DNA of 64,000 nt, taken from Archivesica marissinica. Taxonomy: Eukaryota; Mollusca; Bivalvia; Venerida; Vesicomyidae. A model generated the notes under the pieces. The model was not told the origin of the DNA. It saw only the letters and a program-made list of their open reading frames with translations, and made no database searches. The stretch covers positions 17,275,263-17,339,262 of the forward strand of contig CM026391.1 in the NCBI GenBank assembly GCA_014843695.1, given 5' to 3'. Positions 27,801 to 42,800 of this stretch are shown one piece after another; position 1 is the stretch's first letter, and each line of letters starts with the position of its first letter. The translations under genes were made by a program, and so were the position numbers.

Positions 27801-30800
27801 GCAAGGGAGGACTCGATCCTAACAAATATCCATCACAGGTGTGTAGCTGCTAACAAATATCCATCACAGGTGTGTAGCTGCTAACAAATACTCATCGCAG
27901 GTGTGTAGCTCCTAACAAATACCCATCGCAGGTGTGTAGCTCCTACCAAATACCCATCGCAGGTGTGTAGCTCCTACCAAATACCCATTGCAGGTGTGTA
28001 GCACCTAACAAATACCCATCGCAGGTGTGTAGCTCCTACCAAATACCCATCATAGGTACAAGCATGTACACTATCTTAATGTGCGATTGCTGAAATTGTC
28101 CAGTGTTACCAGAGAAAGACAATTGTTGATCGTTTTGATGTGGACCCCCTCCGTAGTCGAGTGGTTACGGTCGCTGACTTGTATACCACTGTAACCTATC
28201 ATCACTGATGGTCACGGGTTCGAGCCCCGCTCAAGCAGCGTCTCATATATATGAAAAAGTTGGCAATTTCTTACGGTTTTCTCTGGTGCACCAGATGCTG
28301 GTTAACCGCTGGAGCATGCCAGGAAAGGTGTTATTAGGTAAACTGCCCTGCCGGTGATAGAGCCCAAAATGGTGCTGATGCAGGCGTAAAGTCCGAATAA
28401 AACAAAACAAACAGTCTTGATCTGTGATATTTTAGATCCTGTGTCTAGCCGAGCAGATTCGATTCAGTGAGAACTGTGAGGTCGCCATCAAGTCTGGGAA
28501 TCTGATGAACTTTGGTCGTGAGGTCGATGGTCAGCTGGAATCATACACAAGTGTTGACCTCAGTGAGGCCGGCGCTGATGATGAGGCTCTGATCCTGGAC
28601 TTAAAGTTGAAGGCGCTGATACTGGACACGATTCACAACATGGACGTGATACATCATCTCCTCAAGGCGAATGTCAGGAATGCTGGTGAATGGATCTGGC
28701 AGAAACAACTCCGGTGAATGCAGTTTACTTCTCTATTGAGTGGCTGGGTGGTTATGGGTCTCTGTGATGAGTGGTTATTGTTGTTGACTTCAAATCACTT
28801 CAAATCGTGGAAGTCGTGATAGCGCAGTGGAAGTCGTGATTGCACAGTGGTAGTCGTGATAGCGCAGTGGTAGTGCATTCACAGCAGGTGCGAAAGGCCC
28901 TGATTTCACGCCCAGCTATAGATGTTATGATTGTGCCCTTAGGCAAGGCATTTAAATTCCACATCTTCTTCTCTCTCCCTGGATTACAGCAGGAATGAGG
29001 TCAAGAGAGTGATTAATATAGGTTGTAATAACTTGTTTCGCAATGGAGCTAATTTAAATTTATATAAACTAATCACGGCTGTAATTTTGAATCCCATCAA
29101 GCAGTGCTTTCATTCATGCAGATTTTCAGGAATTATTTTTTTATTGTCTTCAAAATATTAGGAAGTTGTTTTATATATACAAAAAACAAAATGGACCTAT
29201 TTCAGGATATATTTTTAGTCATTTTCAGTATTTTTAAGGAGTAATTTATGTCCAATTCCTGTTGATGAACGCACTGACCAGGAATATGCAATTCCTGTTG
29301 ATGAACGCACTGACCAGGAATATGCAATTCCTGTTGATGAATGCACTGACCAGGAATATGCAATTCCTGTTGATGAACTCACTGACCAGGAATATGCAAT
29401 TCCTGTTGATGAATGCACTGACCAGGAATATGCAATTCCTGTTGATGAACGCACTGACCAGGAATATGCAATTCCTGTTGATGAATGCACTGACCAGGAA
29501 TATGCAATTCCTGTTGATGAACTCACTGACCAGGAATATGCAATTCCTGTTGATGAATGCACTGACCAGGAATATGCAATTCCTGTTGATGAACGCACTG
29601 ACCAGGAATATGCAATTCCTGTTGATGAATGCACTGACCAGGAATATGCAATTCCTGTTGATGAACTCACTGACCAGGAATATGCAATTCCTGTTGATGA
29701 ATGCACTGACCAGGAATATGCAATTCCTGTTGATGAACGCACTGACCAGGAATATGCAATTCCTGTTGATGAATGCACTGACCAGGAATATGCAATTCCT
29801 GTTGATGAACTCACTGACCAGGAATATGCAATTCCTGTTAATGAACGCACTGACCAGGAATATGCAATTCCTGTTGATGAATGCACTGACCAGGAATATG
29901 CAATTCCTGTTGATGAACTCACTGACCAGGAATATGCAATTCCTGTTAATGAACGCACTGACCAGGAATATGCAATTCCTGTTGATGAATGCACTGACCA
30001 GGAATATGCAATTCCTGTTGATGAATGCACTGAGCAGGAATATGCAATTCCTGTTGAACGCACTGACCAGGAATATGCAATTCCTGTTGAACGCACTGAC
30101 CAGGAATATGCAATTCCTGATGAACTCACTGACCAGGAATATGCAATTCCTGATGAACTCACTGACCAGGAATATGCAATCCATTTCAGAAAACCATTTT
30201 AGAAAACCATCTAGCTGGCTTGCAGAAGATATTTGGTTCTACACGGGTTCCCATCAGTGCAGGATATACCACCAAGAAGGCCACCTGGGGTCTTGCTCCA
30301 CACATTAAGGCTTGACATAGGCTGCTTGTTTGATTTTAAAGCAGCACTATATCGTAATAACGGATAATATTTGGTAAAATATAAATACTAATTTAATGTA
30401 TGTGTGTTTACAAAAATCGAAATAATCGCTCAGAAACGATAAATATCCAATAAATATACACCGTCGTATACGCGAATTGTTTATCAACAAAAGAAATGTG
30501 TTTATCAACACACGAAATGTAAGCACGCACAGCGCACATGCGTGAAACAACAGTGGATGTAGAATAGCACGTTGGAATGTCAACATATTTTGAACATGAA
30601 ATACTATCTATCTTCCTCTAATGTCGAATCCCTCGCGTGGATGTAGACATGTCCCTAAAAGACTTAGATAACAGAGGTATGAATCGACATATCAAGGAAT
30701 TCAATTAAAAAAGATAACGTGTGACAAATGGGGACGATGCATTCCGAATGTAAACAAGTGCGGACGATGCATTCCGAATGTAAACAAGTGTGGACGATGT

Positions 30801-33800
30801 GTTCCGATTGTAAACAAGTGCTTGACCAACCGACCCGGAAAGTCCTACTTTCGGTTTCGAGTTAGTTTTTATCGTAAAAAAACACTGTTTACTAATTGAA
30901 CATAATTATACAAATTTTAATGCAAGAATGCGTACCAGTATTGCTACCCATACATAATGTAAGAATGCGTACCAGTATTGCTACCCATATGTAAAATTTG
31001 AATTTTTCATACATCTTTTATTTCATACGATATAGGGCTGCTTTATACTTTATTTATTTTACAACGATTGCGAAGCAAGTTTTAACAACTTATATTAATC
31101 ACTCTCATTGGCTCGGATGAAAGCGTATATGTGGTCATTCATGTGGGAGGAAACCGGAGTACCCGGAGAAAACCCACCTGTCCGATCTGGCGACCACCGT
31201 ACCATCTCACATTGAAGATACGTTGGAGTATTTGATAATAACTGTTGTTGTATTTTAGATTCTATATGAGAAGAGACAACATATGTATCATGAGAATGGT
31301 GGATGCAGAGTTCGAGTACACGTACGAGTACCAGGGGAATGCACAGAAACTCGTGCACACACCATTGACAGACAAGTGTTACCTTACCCTTACACAAGGT
31401 ATGTATCATGATATGGTGGGTTGGTTGTGGGGTGGTGTGTGGGTGTTTTTTGGTTGTTTGGTGGTGGGTTGGTTGTGGGGTGGTGTGTGGGTGTTTTTTG
31501 GTTGTTTGGTGGTGGGTTGGTTGTGGGGTGGTGTGTGGGTGTTTTTTGGTTGTTTGGTGGTGGGTTGGTTGTGGGGTGGTGTGTGGGTGTTTTTTGGTTG
31601 TTTGTGGTGGATGCAGAGTTTGAGTACCAGCGAAATTGTGTATCTGTACCCTCTCTGGACCGGCTCTATATAACCATAATGATATCATGTACATGAACCA
31701 TGGTAGATACTCTATCCTGGCCACTGTGTATCTGTACCCTCTCTGGACTGGCTCTATATAGCCATAATGATATCATGTACATGAACCATGGTAGAGACTG
31801 TATCCTGGTCACTGTGTATCTGTACCCTCTCTGGACTGGCTCTATATAACCATAATGATATCATGTACATGAACCATGGTAGATACTGTATCCTGGCCAC
31901 TGTGTATCTGTACCCTCTCTGGACTGGCTCTATATAACCATAATGATATCATGTACATGAACCATGGTAGATACTGTATCCTGGTCACTGTGGCTCTATA
32001 TAACCATATGATATGTACATGAACCATGGTAATACTGTATGGTCACTGGTATCCCTCTGACTGGCTCTATAACCTAATGATTCATGTACATGCCATGGTA
32101 TTGTTTTGTGGTTGTTTGTTGTGTTTTGGTGTTTTTGTGTGTGGTGTTTTTGGTGGTGTTGGTGTTTTTTGTTTGTTGTGGTGTTTTTGGTGTGTTTGTA
32201 CCCCTCTGGACTGGCTCTATATAACCATAATGATATCATGTACATGAACCATGGTATATACTCTATCCTGGCCACTGTGTATCTGTATCCCTCTATGAGC
32301 CAGTTATATATAACTCTTTGTTTGTCCTTTCAATGTGTTCCTATTCTCTGTCTAGGCATGCACATGGGTCTCGGAGGCAACCCATACGGACCAGCGGGTA
32401 CCGGGAAGACTGAGTCTGTGAAGGCCCTCGGTGGATTGTTTGGTAGACAGGTCCTTGTCTTCAACTGTGATGAGGTAATAGGGAAATATATTTTATGCTT
32501 TCTAATGAAATATAAAATATTATCAGTGATATAAAATGTGTTATTCCACTGGTTGAAAGCAGTTTCCCGTCTGACCCTAATAAAATTAACAGTCTTTTAG
32601 ATCTGCTTTACACCGTGCACGTAAAATGACCAGAGGAGACTCTGGAATGGGTCTCTGTCTGTATCATGCACTATCCTCCAAAAATCTAAATTGACTAATC
32701 TCTTCAGGAGGCGTCACTCATCTGGGCAACTGGTAGCGACGATAAATAAACGTAAAACACACACTTGAAAGCAGTTGAATAACATATAATATTTTTCACA
32801 GCTTTGCACGTATGGTACCTAGCCGCGGCCTGTTGAAATGTTGTTAACGCGAATGTTTTCAGACTCAAGCTGCAGTGATGTCATTAATGACATCATTTAT
32901 GGTCGTCTAAGCACGTTCAAGCGCCATGTTTGTAGAGCACGGTATCGTTGAACCACTTTTCAGCTTAAAATAAAAAGTTAGTTTGTTCAAGTGAGTGATT
33001 GAATAATATTTCACTTATGAACATAGAAATCTATTATTATCACGAGTGGCTAGCGGATAATAATGCTTTCAATGTTCATTCGGTGAAATATTACTCGATC
33101 ATTTACCGAAAGAAACGAATATTGTGTTACTAGTGTGTTAGTAGTCGGTTTTTTTAAAAACTTTATTTATTTTACAACGATTGCGAAGCAAGTTTTAACA
33201 ACTTATATTAATCACTCTATTTGGCGCGCATGAAAGCGTAAATGTGATCATTCGTGTGGGAAGAAAACTGACTACCTGCAGAAAACCCACCTGTCCGATC
33301 TGGCGACCACTGTACCATCTATTACCTATCAAACCTGAGTTGCATTGGTGAGAAAATTGCTACTCCTGGTATCCCTAGAAATACATCATCAGTAACACTG
33401 TTGAGGTTTTGTGTCATGCATGCAGAATACTGTTGAGGTTTTGTGTCATGTTGAGGTTTTGTGTCATGTGTGCAGAATACTGTTGAGGTTTTGTGTCATG
33501 CGTGCAGAATACTGTTGAGGTTTTGTGTCATGCGTGCAGAATACTGTTGAGGTTTTGTGTCATGCGTGCAGAATACTGTTGAGGTTTTGTGTCATGCGTG
33601 CAGAATACTGTTGAGGTTTTGTGTCATGCGTGCAGAATACTGTTGAGGTTTTGTGTCTGCGGTAATACTGTTGAGGGTTTGTGTCATGCTTGGAGAATAC
33701 TGTTGAGTTTTGTGTCATGCATGGTAATACTGTTGAGGTTTTGTGTCATGCGTGCAGAATTGTTGAGGTTTTGTGTCTGCTGGTAATACTGTTGAGGTTT

Positions 33801-36800
33801 TGTGTCATGCATGCAGAATTGTTGAGGGTTTGTGTCATGCTGGATAATACTGTTGAGGTTTTGTGTCATGCTTGGATAATATGTTGAGGGTTTGTGTCTG
33901 CATGGATAATACTGTTGAGGTTTTGTGTCATGCGTGCAGAATACGTTGAGGGTTTGTGTCATGCTTGGAGAATACTGTTGAGGTTTTGTGTCATGCGTGC
34001 AGAATACTGTTGAGGGTTTGTGTCATGCTTGGAGAATACTGTTGAGGTTTCGTGTCGTGTGTGGAGAATTCTAACTATTAATTACCTGTCTATTAATGTT
34101 TTACTAGGGTATAGATGTGAAGTCTATGGGTCGTATTTTCATTGGTCTCGTGAAGTGCGGTGCGTGGGGATGTTTTGATGAGTTCAACAGGTTGGAGGAG
34201 GCGGTACTGTCGGCGGTATCCATGCAGATCCAGGTTATACAGGATGCCATCAAGAACAAGCTACCAAATGCAGAACTCCTCAACAGAACTGTGAGTGTAC
34301 ACCAGAGAATGTAGAACATTACCAGAATCTTATATTGTGTATATAGTGCTGTACATTTAAAACACAGAATCTGGTTCTATTGTGGTCCGGTCCTACATGG
34401 TCGAGTGACTAACATCGTGTCCTGACCGTCACTTACCCCAGCGTGGCCTGCTCTATTCCTAATTAGGCTGACATCTGTGAAGGAAGTAAGCCATCCAACT
34501 GTTTGAAGCCAATCCGGAGACAAACATTGCATCTTCCTTTGCCATGTATAGCTTGACATTGCTGTACAACCCCCGGAGACACACTTTGCATCTTCCTTTG
34601 CCATGTATAGCTTGACATTGCTGTATAACCCCCGGAGACACACTTTGCACCTTCCTTTGCCATGTATAGCTTGACATTGCTGTACAACCCCCGGAGACAC
34701 ACTTTGCTTTGGACGCAATCCCCGGAGACAAACATTGCACCTTCCTTTGCCATGTATAGCTTGACATTGCTGTGCAATCCCCGGAGACAAACATTGCATC
34801 TTCCTCTGCCATGTATAGCTTGACATTGCTTGCCTTTAGCTTGACATTGCTGTACGACCTGGAAGCAATCCCCGGAGACACACTTTGCATCTTCCTTGGC
34901 CATTTAAAGCTTGACATTGCTGTACGACCTGGAAGCAACCCCCGGAGACACACTTTGCATCTTCCTTGGCCATTTAAAGCTTGACATTGCTGTACGACCT
35001 GGAAGCAATCCCCGGAGACACACTTTGCATCTTCTTTGGCCATTTATAGCTTGACATTGTTGTACAACCTGGACGCAATCCCCGTAGACACACATTGCAT
35101 CTTCCTCTGCCGTTTATAGCTTGACATTGCTGTACAACCTGGAAGCAATCCCCGGAGACACACTTTGCATCTTCTTTGGCCATTTATAGCTTGACATTGC
35201 TGTACGACCTGGACGCAATCCCCGGAGACACACATTGCATCTTCCTCTGCCATTTATAGCTTGACATTATTGTACGACCTGGACGCAATCCCCGTAGACA
35301 CACATTGCATCTTCCTCTGCCATGTATAGCTTGACATTGCTGTACGACCTGGACGCAATCCCCGGAGACACACATTGCATCTTCCTCGGCCATTTATAGC
35401 TTGACATTGCTGTACGACCTTGATGCAATCCCCGGAGACACACATTGCATCTTCCTCTGCCATGTATAGCTTGACATTACTGTACGACCTGGACTCAATC
35501 CCCGGAGACACACATTGCATCTTCCTCTGCCATGTATAGCTTGACATTACTGTACGACCTTGAAACAATACCCGTAGACACACATTGCATCTTCCTCGGC
35601 CGTTTATAGCTTGACATTGCTGTATGACCGTGAAACAATACCCGGAGACACACATTGGGTTTTTCTCCGCCACTGAATGTCTGAAATGCAACAAGAAACA
35701 ACAGTGTGAGAGTTATACACATCAAGCTGTATCTTTACTACTTAATTTTCTTTCTATACAAATTTATTTGAGCTCGATTGCGAAACAAGTTCTTACAACT
35801 CATATTAATCACTCTCGAGACCTCATTCCTGATGGAATCCATAGCCATGAGGGAGAGAGAAGAGGCAACGTTGAATTTAAATGCCTTGCTTGCCTAACGT
35901 CTCAATCTTATCGACTCCAGCGGGGTTCGAACTCCGAACCTTTTGCAACTGAAGCGACCGCGCATCCACTGCGCTATCACGATAATATTCTTTGTGTCAC
36001 AGGTCAACATTGATCACAACTCTGGTATCTTTATCACCATGAACCCTGCTGGTAAAGGTTATGGAGGTCGTCAAAAGTTACCGGACAACTTGAAGCAGCT
36101 GTTCCGTCCTGTTGCCATGTCTAAGCCCGACAACGAGCAGATTGGAGAGGTCATCTTGTTCTCCGAGGGTTTCAAGCAGGCCAAGGGTCTTGGTCGCAAG
36201 TTGGTGGCCATCTTCAACCTATCAAAGTAAGACATTTTAGCTGGATATGTAGATAGAATGATAACAATGAGCTGAGGTTTGACATGAAATTCACTTAGAC
36301 CTTTTTCTTCCTGTTATAATGACAGAGATTGCATCGGTAGGTGGGAGAGACATTTAAGAAATAATATTTGTCTTTCAGTTTATTTATTGAATAAAACATG
36401 GTTTGGTGGAGTTCTGAAACGTAGGAATTAAACACGCAGGGCCATAGGCCTAAGCTGTTAATTCCGATGCTCAGAACGACTACAAATAAAGCAAATACAA
36501 ATATGATTTTGATTTTAACCAAAATATCTAAATAGCGCCGAAAATAGTTGGTGTTGGTTTAAACAGTATTTATTCCAATAAATTTACATGTATAACACAA
36601 AAAATGTTACAAATTACATAAATTGTGAATGGTTTGGATTAGCTGGTGTTATTTTTTAGAAAGCGTAAATGACATCACAAACCTAAAAAAACGTTAATAA
36701 AATGATGTCACGTTTGACATCACACACTAAACCATGGTTTATTGAAGTCGTGATAGCGCAGTGGATGCGCGTTCGCTTCAGGTGCGAAAGGTCCGGAGTT

Positions 36801-39800
36801 CGAGCCCCACTGGAGCCGTTACGATTGTGCCCTTAGGCAAGGCATTTAAATTCCACGTTGCCTCTTCTCTCTCCCTCGTGGCGATGGATTCCATCAGGAA
36901 TGAGGTCTCGAGAGTGATTTATATAAGTTGAAATAACTTGTTTCGCAATCGAGCTAAAATAAATTTGTATAAACTATTGAAGATTTAAATACGGTATATT
37001 TCTTCTTTGCATATACAGACAAAATGTCGAGCCATGTTAGAATTTAATATATGTACTAGTTTATAAAGTTTTTTGCCTCATATATATGTATTAAATATAT
37101 TTTAAATAAAGATGACTTTTACAATAAATTGACATTTGAATTTTTATTTCTGTTTTTCATTTGGAAACCCTTGTTTTACAGAGAGCTGTTGTCTCCGCAG
37201 CAGCACTATGACTGGGGCCTGAGAGCCCTAAAGACTGTCCTCAGGGGCTGTGGTAACCTGCTACAGATCAAGAAAAAGTCAAAGTCTGGTAGGAGCACTG
37301 TTACAGTTTTACATTTGCATTATTACATGAATTAGAGGGGCCTCCATTGCCTAGTGGTTACAGTCGTTGACTTCAAATCTCTTGCCCTCACAGCTGTTTG
37401 AATACCACTCGGCTGTCGAATTGTTTCAAGTGAGGAAGCAATCCAGCTGGCTTGTGGAAGGTCTTTGGTTCTATCTGTGTTCTCGTCCATGCCTGAAATA
37501 CTGCTTGGAGGGCACCCAGGGTCTTCCTCCACCAATAATAGCTGGAGAGTCACTGTACGATTTAAGCTGTTGGTGCAATTTTAATTTAACCCTTTCAACA
37601 CCACATACCTCTAAATAGGCTTACAAAAGTGTAGATCCAGATGAGCCGGCTCGTGTCGTGATGAGCCTTCTCATCAGGATCTGCACTTTTTGCCAGTAAT
37701 ATTACTATTTTAAGACAAAATTACCTATTTTGTTAAATGAACTTGTTCAATTGTAATTTTCTTATTAATTTATTGGTCTAAAAATATCATGCACCAGTCC
37801 ATGTCAGTAACTTGGTGTTGAATGGTTAAATATCATGCACCAGTCCATGTCTAGTTTCTCATTATGTCCGTAGAGAAATTATCTGAGAATGTTAAGCCTT
37901 GTGAAGTGAAATATATTTAAATTTGTATGTTTTACGTTTATTTATCGTCGCTACCGGTTGCCCATATGAGCGAAGCCTCCCGAAGATATTAGTCATTTTA
38001 CAATTTTGGAGGATAGTGCAATAATACAGACAGAGACCTATTCCAGAGTCTCCTCTGGTTCTTTTACGTGCACAGTGTAAAGCACCGACACGAGACCTCG
38101 GTTTAACTTCCCATCTGAAAGACTTAATTTTATTAGGGTCAGACGGGGGATCGAACCTGTGATCCCTGGTTTACCAGTCCAGCGTTTTACCACTGGGCTA
38201 CAGATCCGTCTGTTTAAATTGCTGCTTTCATTGATATATATTCAATTATAATTTCATTTCAAAAGTGATCTCTGCGTGAATTTTAATTGACTTCAAAAAA
38301 ATGCCAAATTTATAAATGATCCTCAATTTTCAACTACTCTACAGTTAAGGCTGTGGGCTAGTATGACGAACCCACCCCCCATGGGAGAAGGATTCTAGAC
38401 CTAGTTTTTCTAAAAGACCAATACCTGTGGAGTATTTTCCTGTTTTCTGCCATCTGCGCGTTGGGACTTTTTTATGTTACTCTCTTTTATAACTGTGTTC
38501 ATAGTTTATGTGCAAAATTGGTAACGTAGCAACCTCCGTTACTCGGTAACTCCCCAGTACCCAGATGGCAGAAAATGGGAAATAATAGCTTTTGGTATGC
38601 TTTACCAGAAAATCATACTGTTCAATCCTTCCCCCATGAGTGGAGGGGGGGGGTATTGGTAGCCTAAAGACTAAGTACTTTATGAATCAAATACAGTTGA
38701 TCTTGTTATCTATTGTTCTAGTGGTAATTTTAAGTCTTACATCCATAGTGATGTAGTCTTATTTCACACATTCTAGATAGCGCGTTTGCTTCAGGTGTGA
38801 AAGGCCCGGAGAAAGAATACTTGTAGAGAATGACCAGTACTAAGCCTAGTTGTGCATATTGTCGTTGCGTTCCACTCGATTTGTTGTTGACAAGACTCTT
38901 TGCTCATTGAAATTTCGGGAAAAAAACCATGAACTGAACAGTTCATTTTTCTCCAAGCTGAACTGTGTTAGGTGAATGGTATTGCACTAAGCAATACTTG
39001 ACAACAACTTCAATAGAAGTGTTTGTGTTTCATTGAAGTGTTTGTGTTTTCTTGATAAATATAATTGGTGCAATCTGGTGATGCATATTTATCTCTGCTT
39101 TTGTGTTGTCAGGATTCAGCCTCTTTACAAGCATGATGTGTAATTTCAGATAAGATAGATGGCGGTCTGGAGGCAAAGCTTGTTGTACAGGCCCTGAGAA
39201 TCAACACCCTCTCCAAGCTTACTTTCTCTGACAGTGTCAGGTAGGGTCCTGTCTAATTCCACTATACGAATATATATAGTCCGCCTCCGTGGTCGAGTGG
39301 TTAAGGTCGCTGACTTGTATACCACTGTAACCTATCATCACTGTTGGTCACGGGTTTGAGCCCCGCTCAGACCGTGTCTCATTTATATGAAAAAGTTGGC
39401 CGTTTCTTACGGAGGTTGGTGCACCCAAGTACTGGTTAACTGCTGGAGCCTGCCCAGGAAAGGTGTTGTTAGGTAAACTGCCCGCTGCCGATATATCCCA
39501 AAATGGTGCTGATGCAGGCGTAAAACCCGAAATATAACATAACGAATATATATATGAAATGCTTGTTTGTGGAAGGAGGGAGACTGCCGTTTACGCACTT
39601 TGGTCATCCATCCGATAGTGAGCTATTTGTTTAAGTTGGTCATCCATCCGATAGTGAGCTACTTGTTTATGTTGGTCATCCATCCGATACTGAGCTACTT
39701 GTTTAAGTTGGTCATCCATCCGATAGTGAGCTATTTGTTTAAGTTGGTCATCCATCCGATACTGAGCTATTTGTTTAAGTTGGTCATCCATCCGATACTG

Positions 39801-42800
39801 AGCTATTTGTTTAAGTTGATCATCTGTCGAATTTCCTAATGAAACTACAGTCAAAACTGGGTTAGTGATAGCGCAGTGGTAGCGCGTTCGCTTCATGTGC
39901 GAAATGCCCGGAGTTCACGCCCCGCTGGAGCTGTTATGATTGTGCCCTTAGACATGGTATTTAAATTGCACGTTGCCTCTTCTCTCTCCCTCGTAGTGAT
40001 GGATTCCATCAGGAATGAGGTCTTGAGAGTGATTAATATAAGCTGTAACAACTTGTCATAGAGTTCAAGGACATAGCGTAATTGTTGTGTGTTTTATAGG
40101 TTTGATGCCCTGGTGAGAGACGTATTCCCTAATATAGAGTTCAAGGACATAGAGTATGAGACGCTGGCCGAGGCGATGAGGACCGTGTGTAAGGAGACTA
40201 ACCTAGTTGTCAATGAGATGCAGGTAAGATGCATTTATATACAGATAAACCTGTCGGTAATGGCCACCCATGGGATTGAGTAATAACACATTTTACTCTC
40301 ACTGCCTTACGTTTATTGTACCCAACCACTCCAGTTTGAAACATTGTCAACGTGAACATTTTCGGACTCAAGCCGTCAGTGTCATCAGTCATGTTGTTGT
40401 ATCATCTAAGTACGCTGTATGGCTTGTGGAAGTTGTGGTAACATGTTCGCTTCTGGTGCGAACTGTTCAGATTTCGCGCCCTGCTCTAGCCTTTACAATT
40501 GTGCCCTTAGGCAAGGCATTTAAATTCCACGTTGCTTCTTCTCCCTCGTGGCGATGGATTCCATCAGGAATGAGGTCTCGAGAGTGATTAATATAAGTTG
40601 TATGAATTTGTATCGCAATCGAGCTCAAATAAATTTGTATAAACTAAACACAATGTTCTAGCGCCATTTAGCGCATTGTTGCATTGTTTTCTATCATAAA
40701 AACACCTTTCAGCCTAAAGGAAAAAGATTATTTGTTTGTTTAAGTGAATGATCGAATTATATTTCACTCGTGAACATAGAAAGCTTTTATTATCACGAGG
40801 TTGTCCCGCTCAGGCTGTGTCTCATTTATATGAAAAAGTTGGCAGTTTCTTCCGGAGGATGGTGCACCCAAGTACTGGTTAACCGCTGGAGCCTGCCCAG
40901 GAAAGGTGTTGTTAGGTAAACTGCCCGCCGGCGATATAGCCCAAAATGGTGCTGATGCAGGCGTAAAACCCGACATATAACATAACATATAAAATATAAC
41001 ATATCACGAGGTTGTAATTTTGCTTTCAATGTTTATTAGGTTAAATATTATTCGATCATTCACTGACTCCCACACAACAAATATTATCTTTTTCTATTAT
41101 TTTCTTTAGACTAATAGTAGTCGAATGGTTAAGAAGGCCGACTTGTATACCACTGTAACCTATCATCACTGATGGTCATGGGTTCGAGCCCCACTCAGAC
41201 CGTGTCTCTTTATATGAAAAAGTTGGCAGTTTCTTATGGAGGTTGGTGCACCAAGTACTGGTTAACTGCTGGAGCCTGCCTAGGAAAGGTGTTGTTATAA
41301 ACTGTCCCCAATGCTGCTACACATTCTAACATTTTACTTTGTATGCTTATGTTCATTTGGTAAACAGTGTTTTTTTGTGATAAAACAAACTCGAAACCGA
41401 AAGTAGGACTTTCCGAGTTGATCGGTCACGCACTTGTTTACATTCGGAATGCATCGTTCCCATTTGTCCCACATTGTCTTGTTTAATTTAATTACTTGAT
41501 ATGTTGATTCATACCTCTGTTAGCTAAGTCTTTTAGGGACATTTCTACATCCCCGCGAGGGGTTCGACATTAGAGAAAGATAGATAGATAGTCTTTCATG
41601 TTCAAAATATATACGTTGTTTTCTACATCCTCTGTTGTTTCACACATGTGTGCTGTGTGTGTTTACATTTCGTGTGTGTTATCGTTTCTGAGCGACAATT
41701 TTCGATTTTTGTAAACACACACACATTAGTATTTATATTTTACCCAAAACATCCTTTATTACGATGTAATGCTGCTTTAAGTCGTGAACACAACTTTCAA
41801 AAAATTGTTGTTGAAAATTTTAGCTTCATTACGTGACCATGCGCCTCAATACAACGTACATGACATTTTTTATTTATGCACGGGAAAATTTTGAATATAT
41901 TATTTTGACTTAGTAACATCAATAACTAACAATATTACAACTCGTAAGAAACATTTTTCTGGTTATTTGTACATTTTTTTCCAATTCGGATAGCTACCTG
42001 AAATGCTCATAAACCGCATCATTTCGATGGAAAAAATCCTCCCAACAAGTTGTCTGTTTATATTCGGCTACTGAACAAGTCATGTGAAAGTTGCATTAGG
42101 CTACCGGTACGCACAACGGAATGCTATTGAACCATGCTTCACCTCTGTCAGCGAAAATAGGTTAAAACTATTTAAATATTTTAAATACGGATGTAAATGG
42201 AAAAAATATGTTGAGCATAGGAATATGCCGAGCATAGGAATACGCCGAGCATAGGAATACGTCGAGCATAGGAATACGCCGAGCATAGGAATACGCCGAG
42301 CATAGGAATATGCCGAGCATAGGAATACGCCGAGCATAGGAATACGCCGAGCATAGGATAAATACGCCGAAGGAATACGCCGAGCATAGGAATACGCCGA
42401 GCATAGGAATACGCCGAGCATAGGAATACGCCGAGCATAGGAATACGCCGAGCATAGGAATACGCCGAGATAGGAATACGCCGAGCATAGGAATACGCCG
42501 AGCATAGGAATACGCCGAGCATAGGAATACGCCGAGCATAGGAATACGCCGAGCATAGGAATACGCCGAGCATAGGAATACGCCGAGCATAGGAATACGC
42601 CGAGCATAGGAATACGCCGAGCATAGGATAGGAATACGCCGAGCATAGGAATACGCCGAGCATAGGAATACGCCAAGCATAGGAATACGCCGAGCATAGG
42701 AATACGCCGAGCATAGGAATACGCCGAGCATAGGAATACGCCAGGCATAGGAATACGCCAGGCATAGGAATACGCCGAGCATAGGAATATGCCAGGCATA

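Larger units (their letters stand above)
40325..41090. repeat. Dispersed repeat interrupted by SINE-2 and SINE-3
   Basis: The outer parts match the repeat at 32825-33120. SINE-2 (40430-40648) and SINE-3 (40805-41001) are inserted into it. It is therefore older than both. Confidence 0.55.

Noticed and set aside
29215..30308. Three 312-348 codon frames on both strands over the 36-bp array
   Set aside because: Same reason: the unit is a multiple of three. No exon borders in phase with DYNC2H1.
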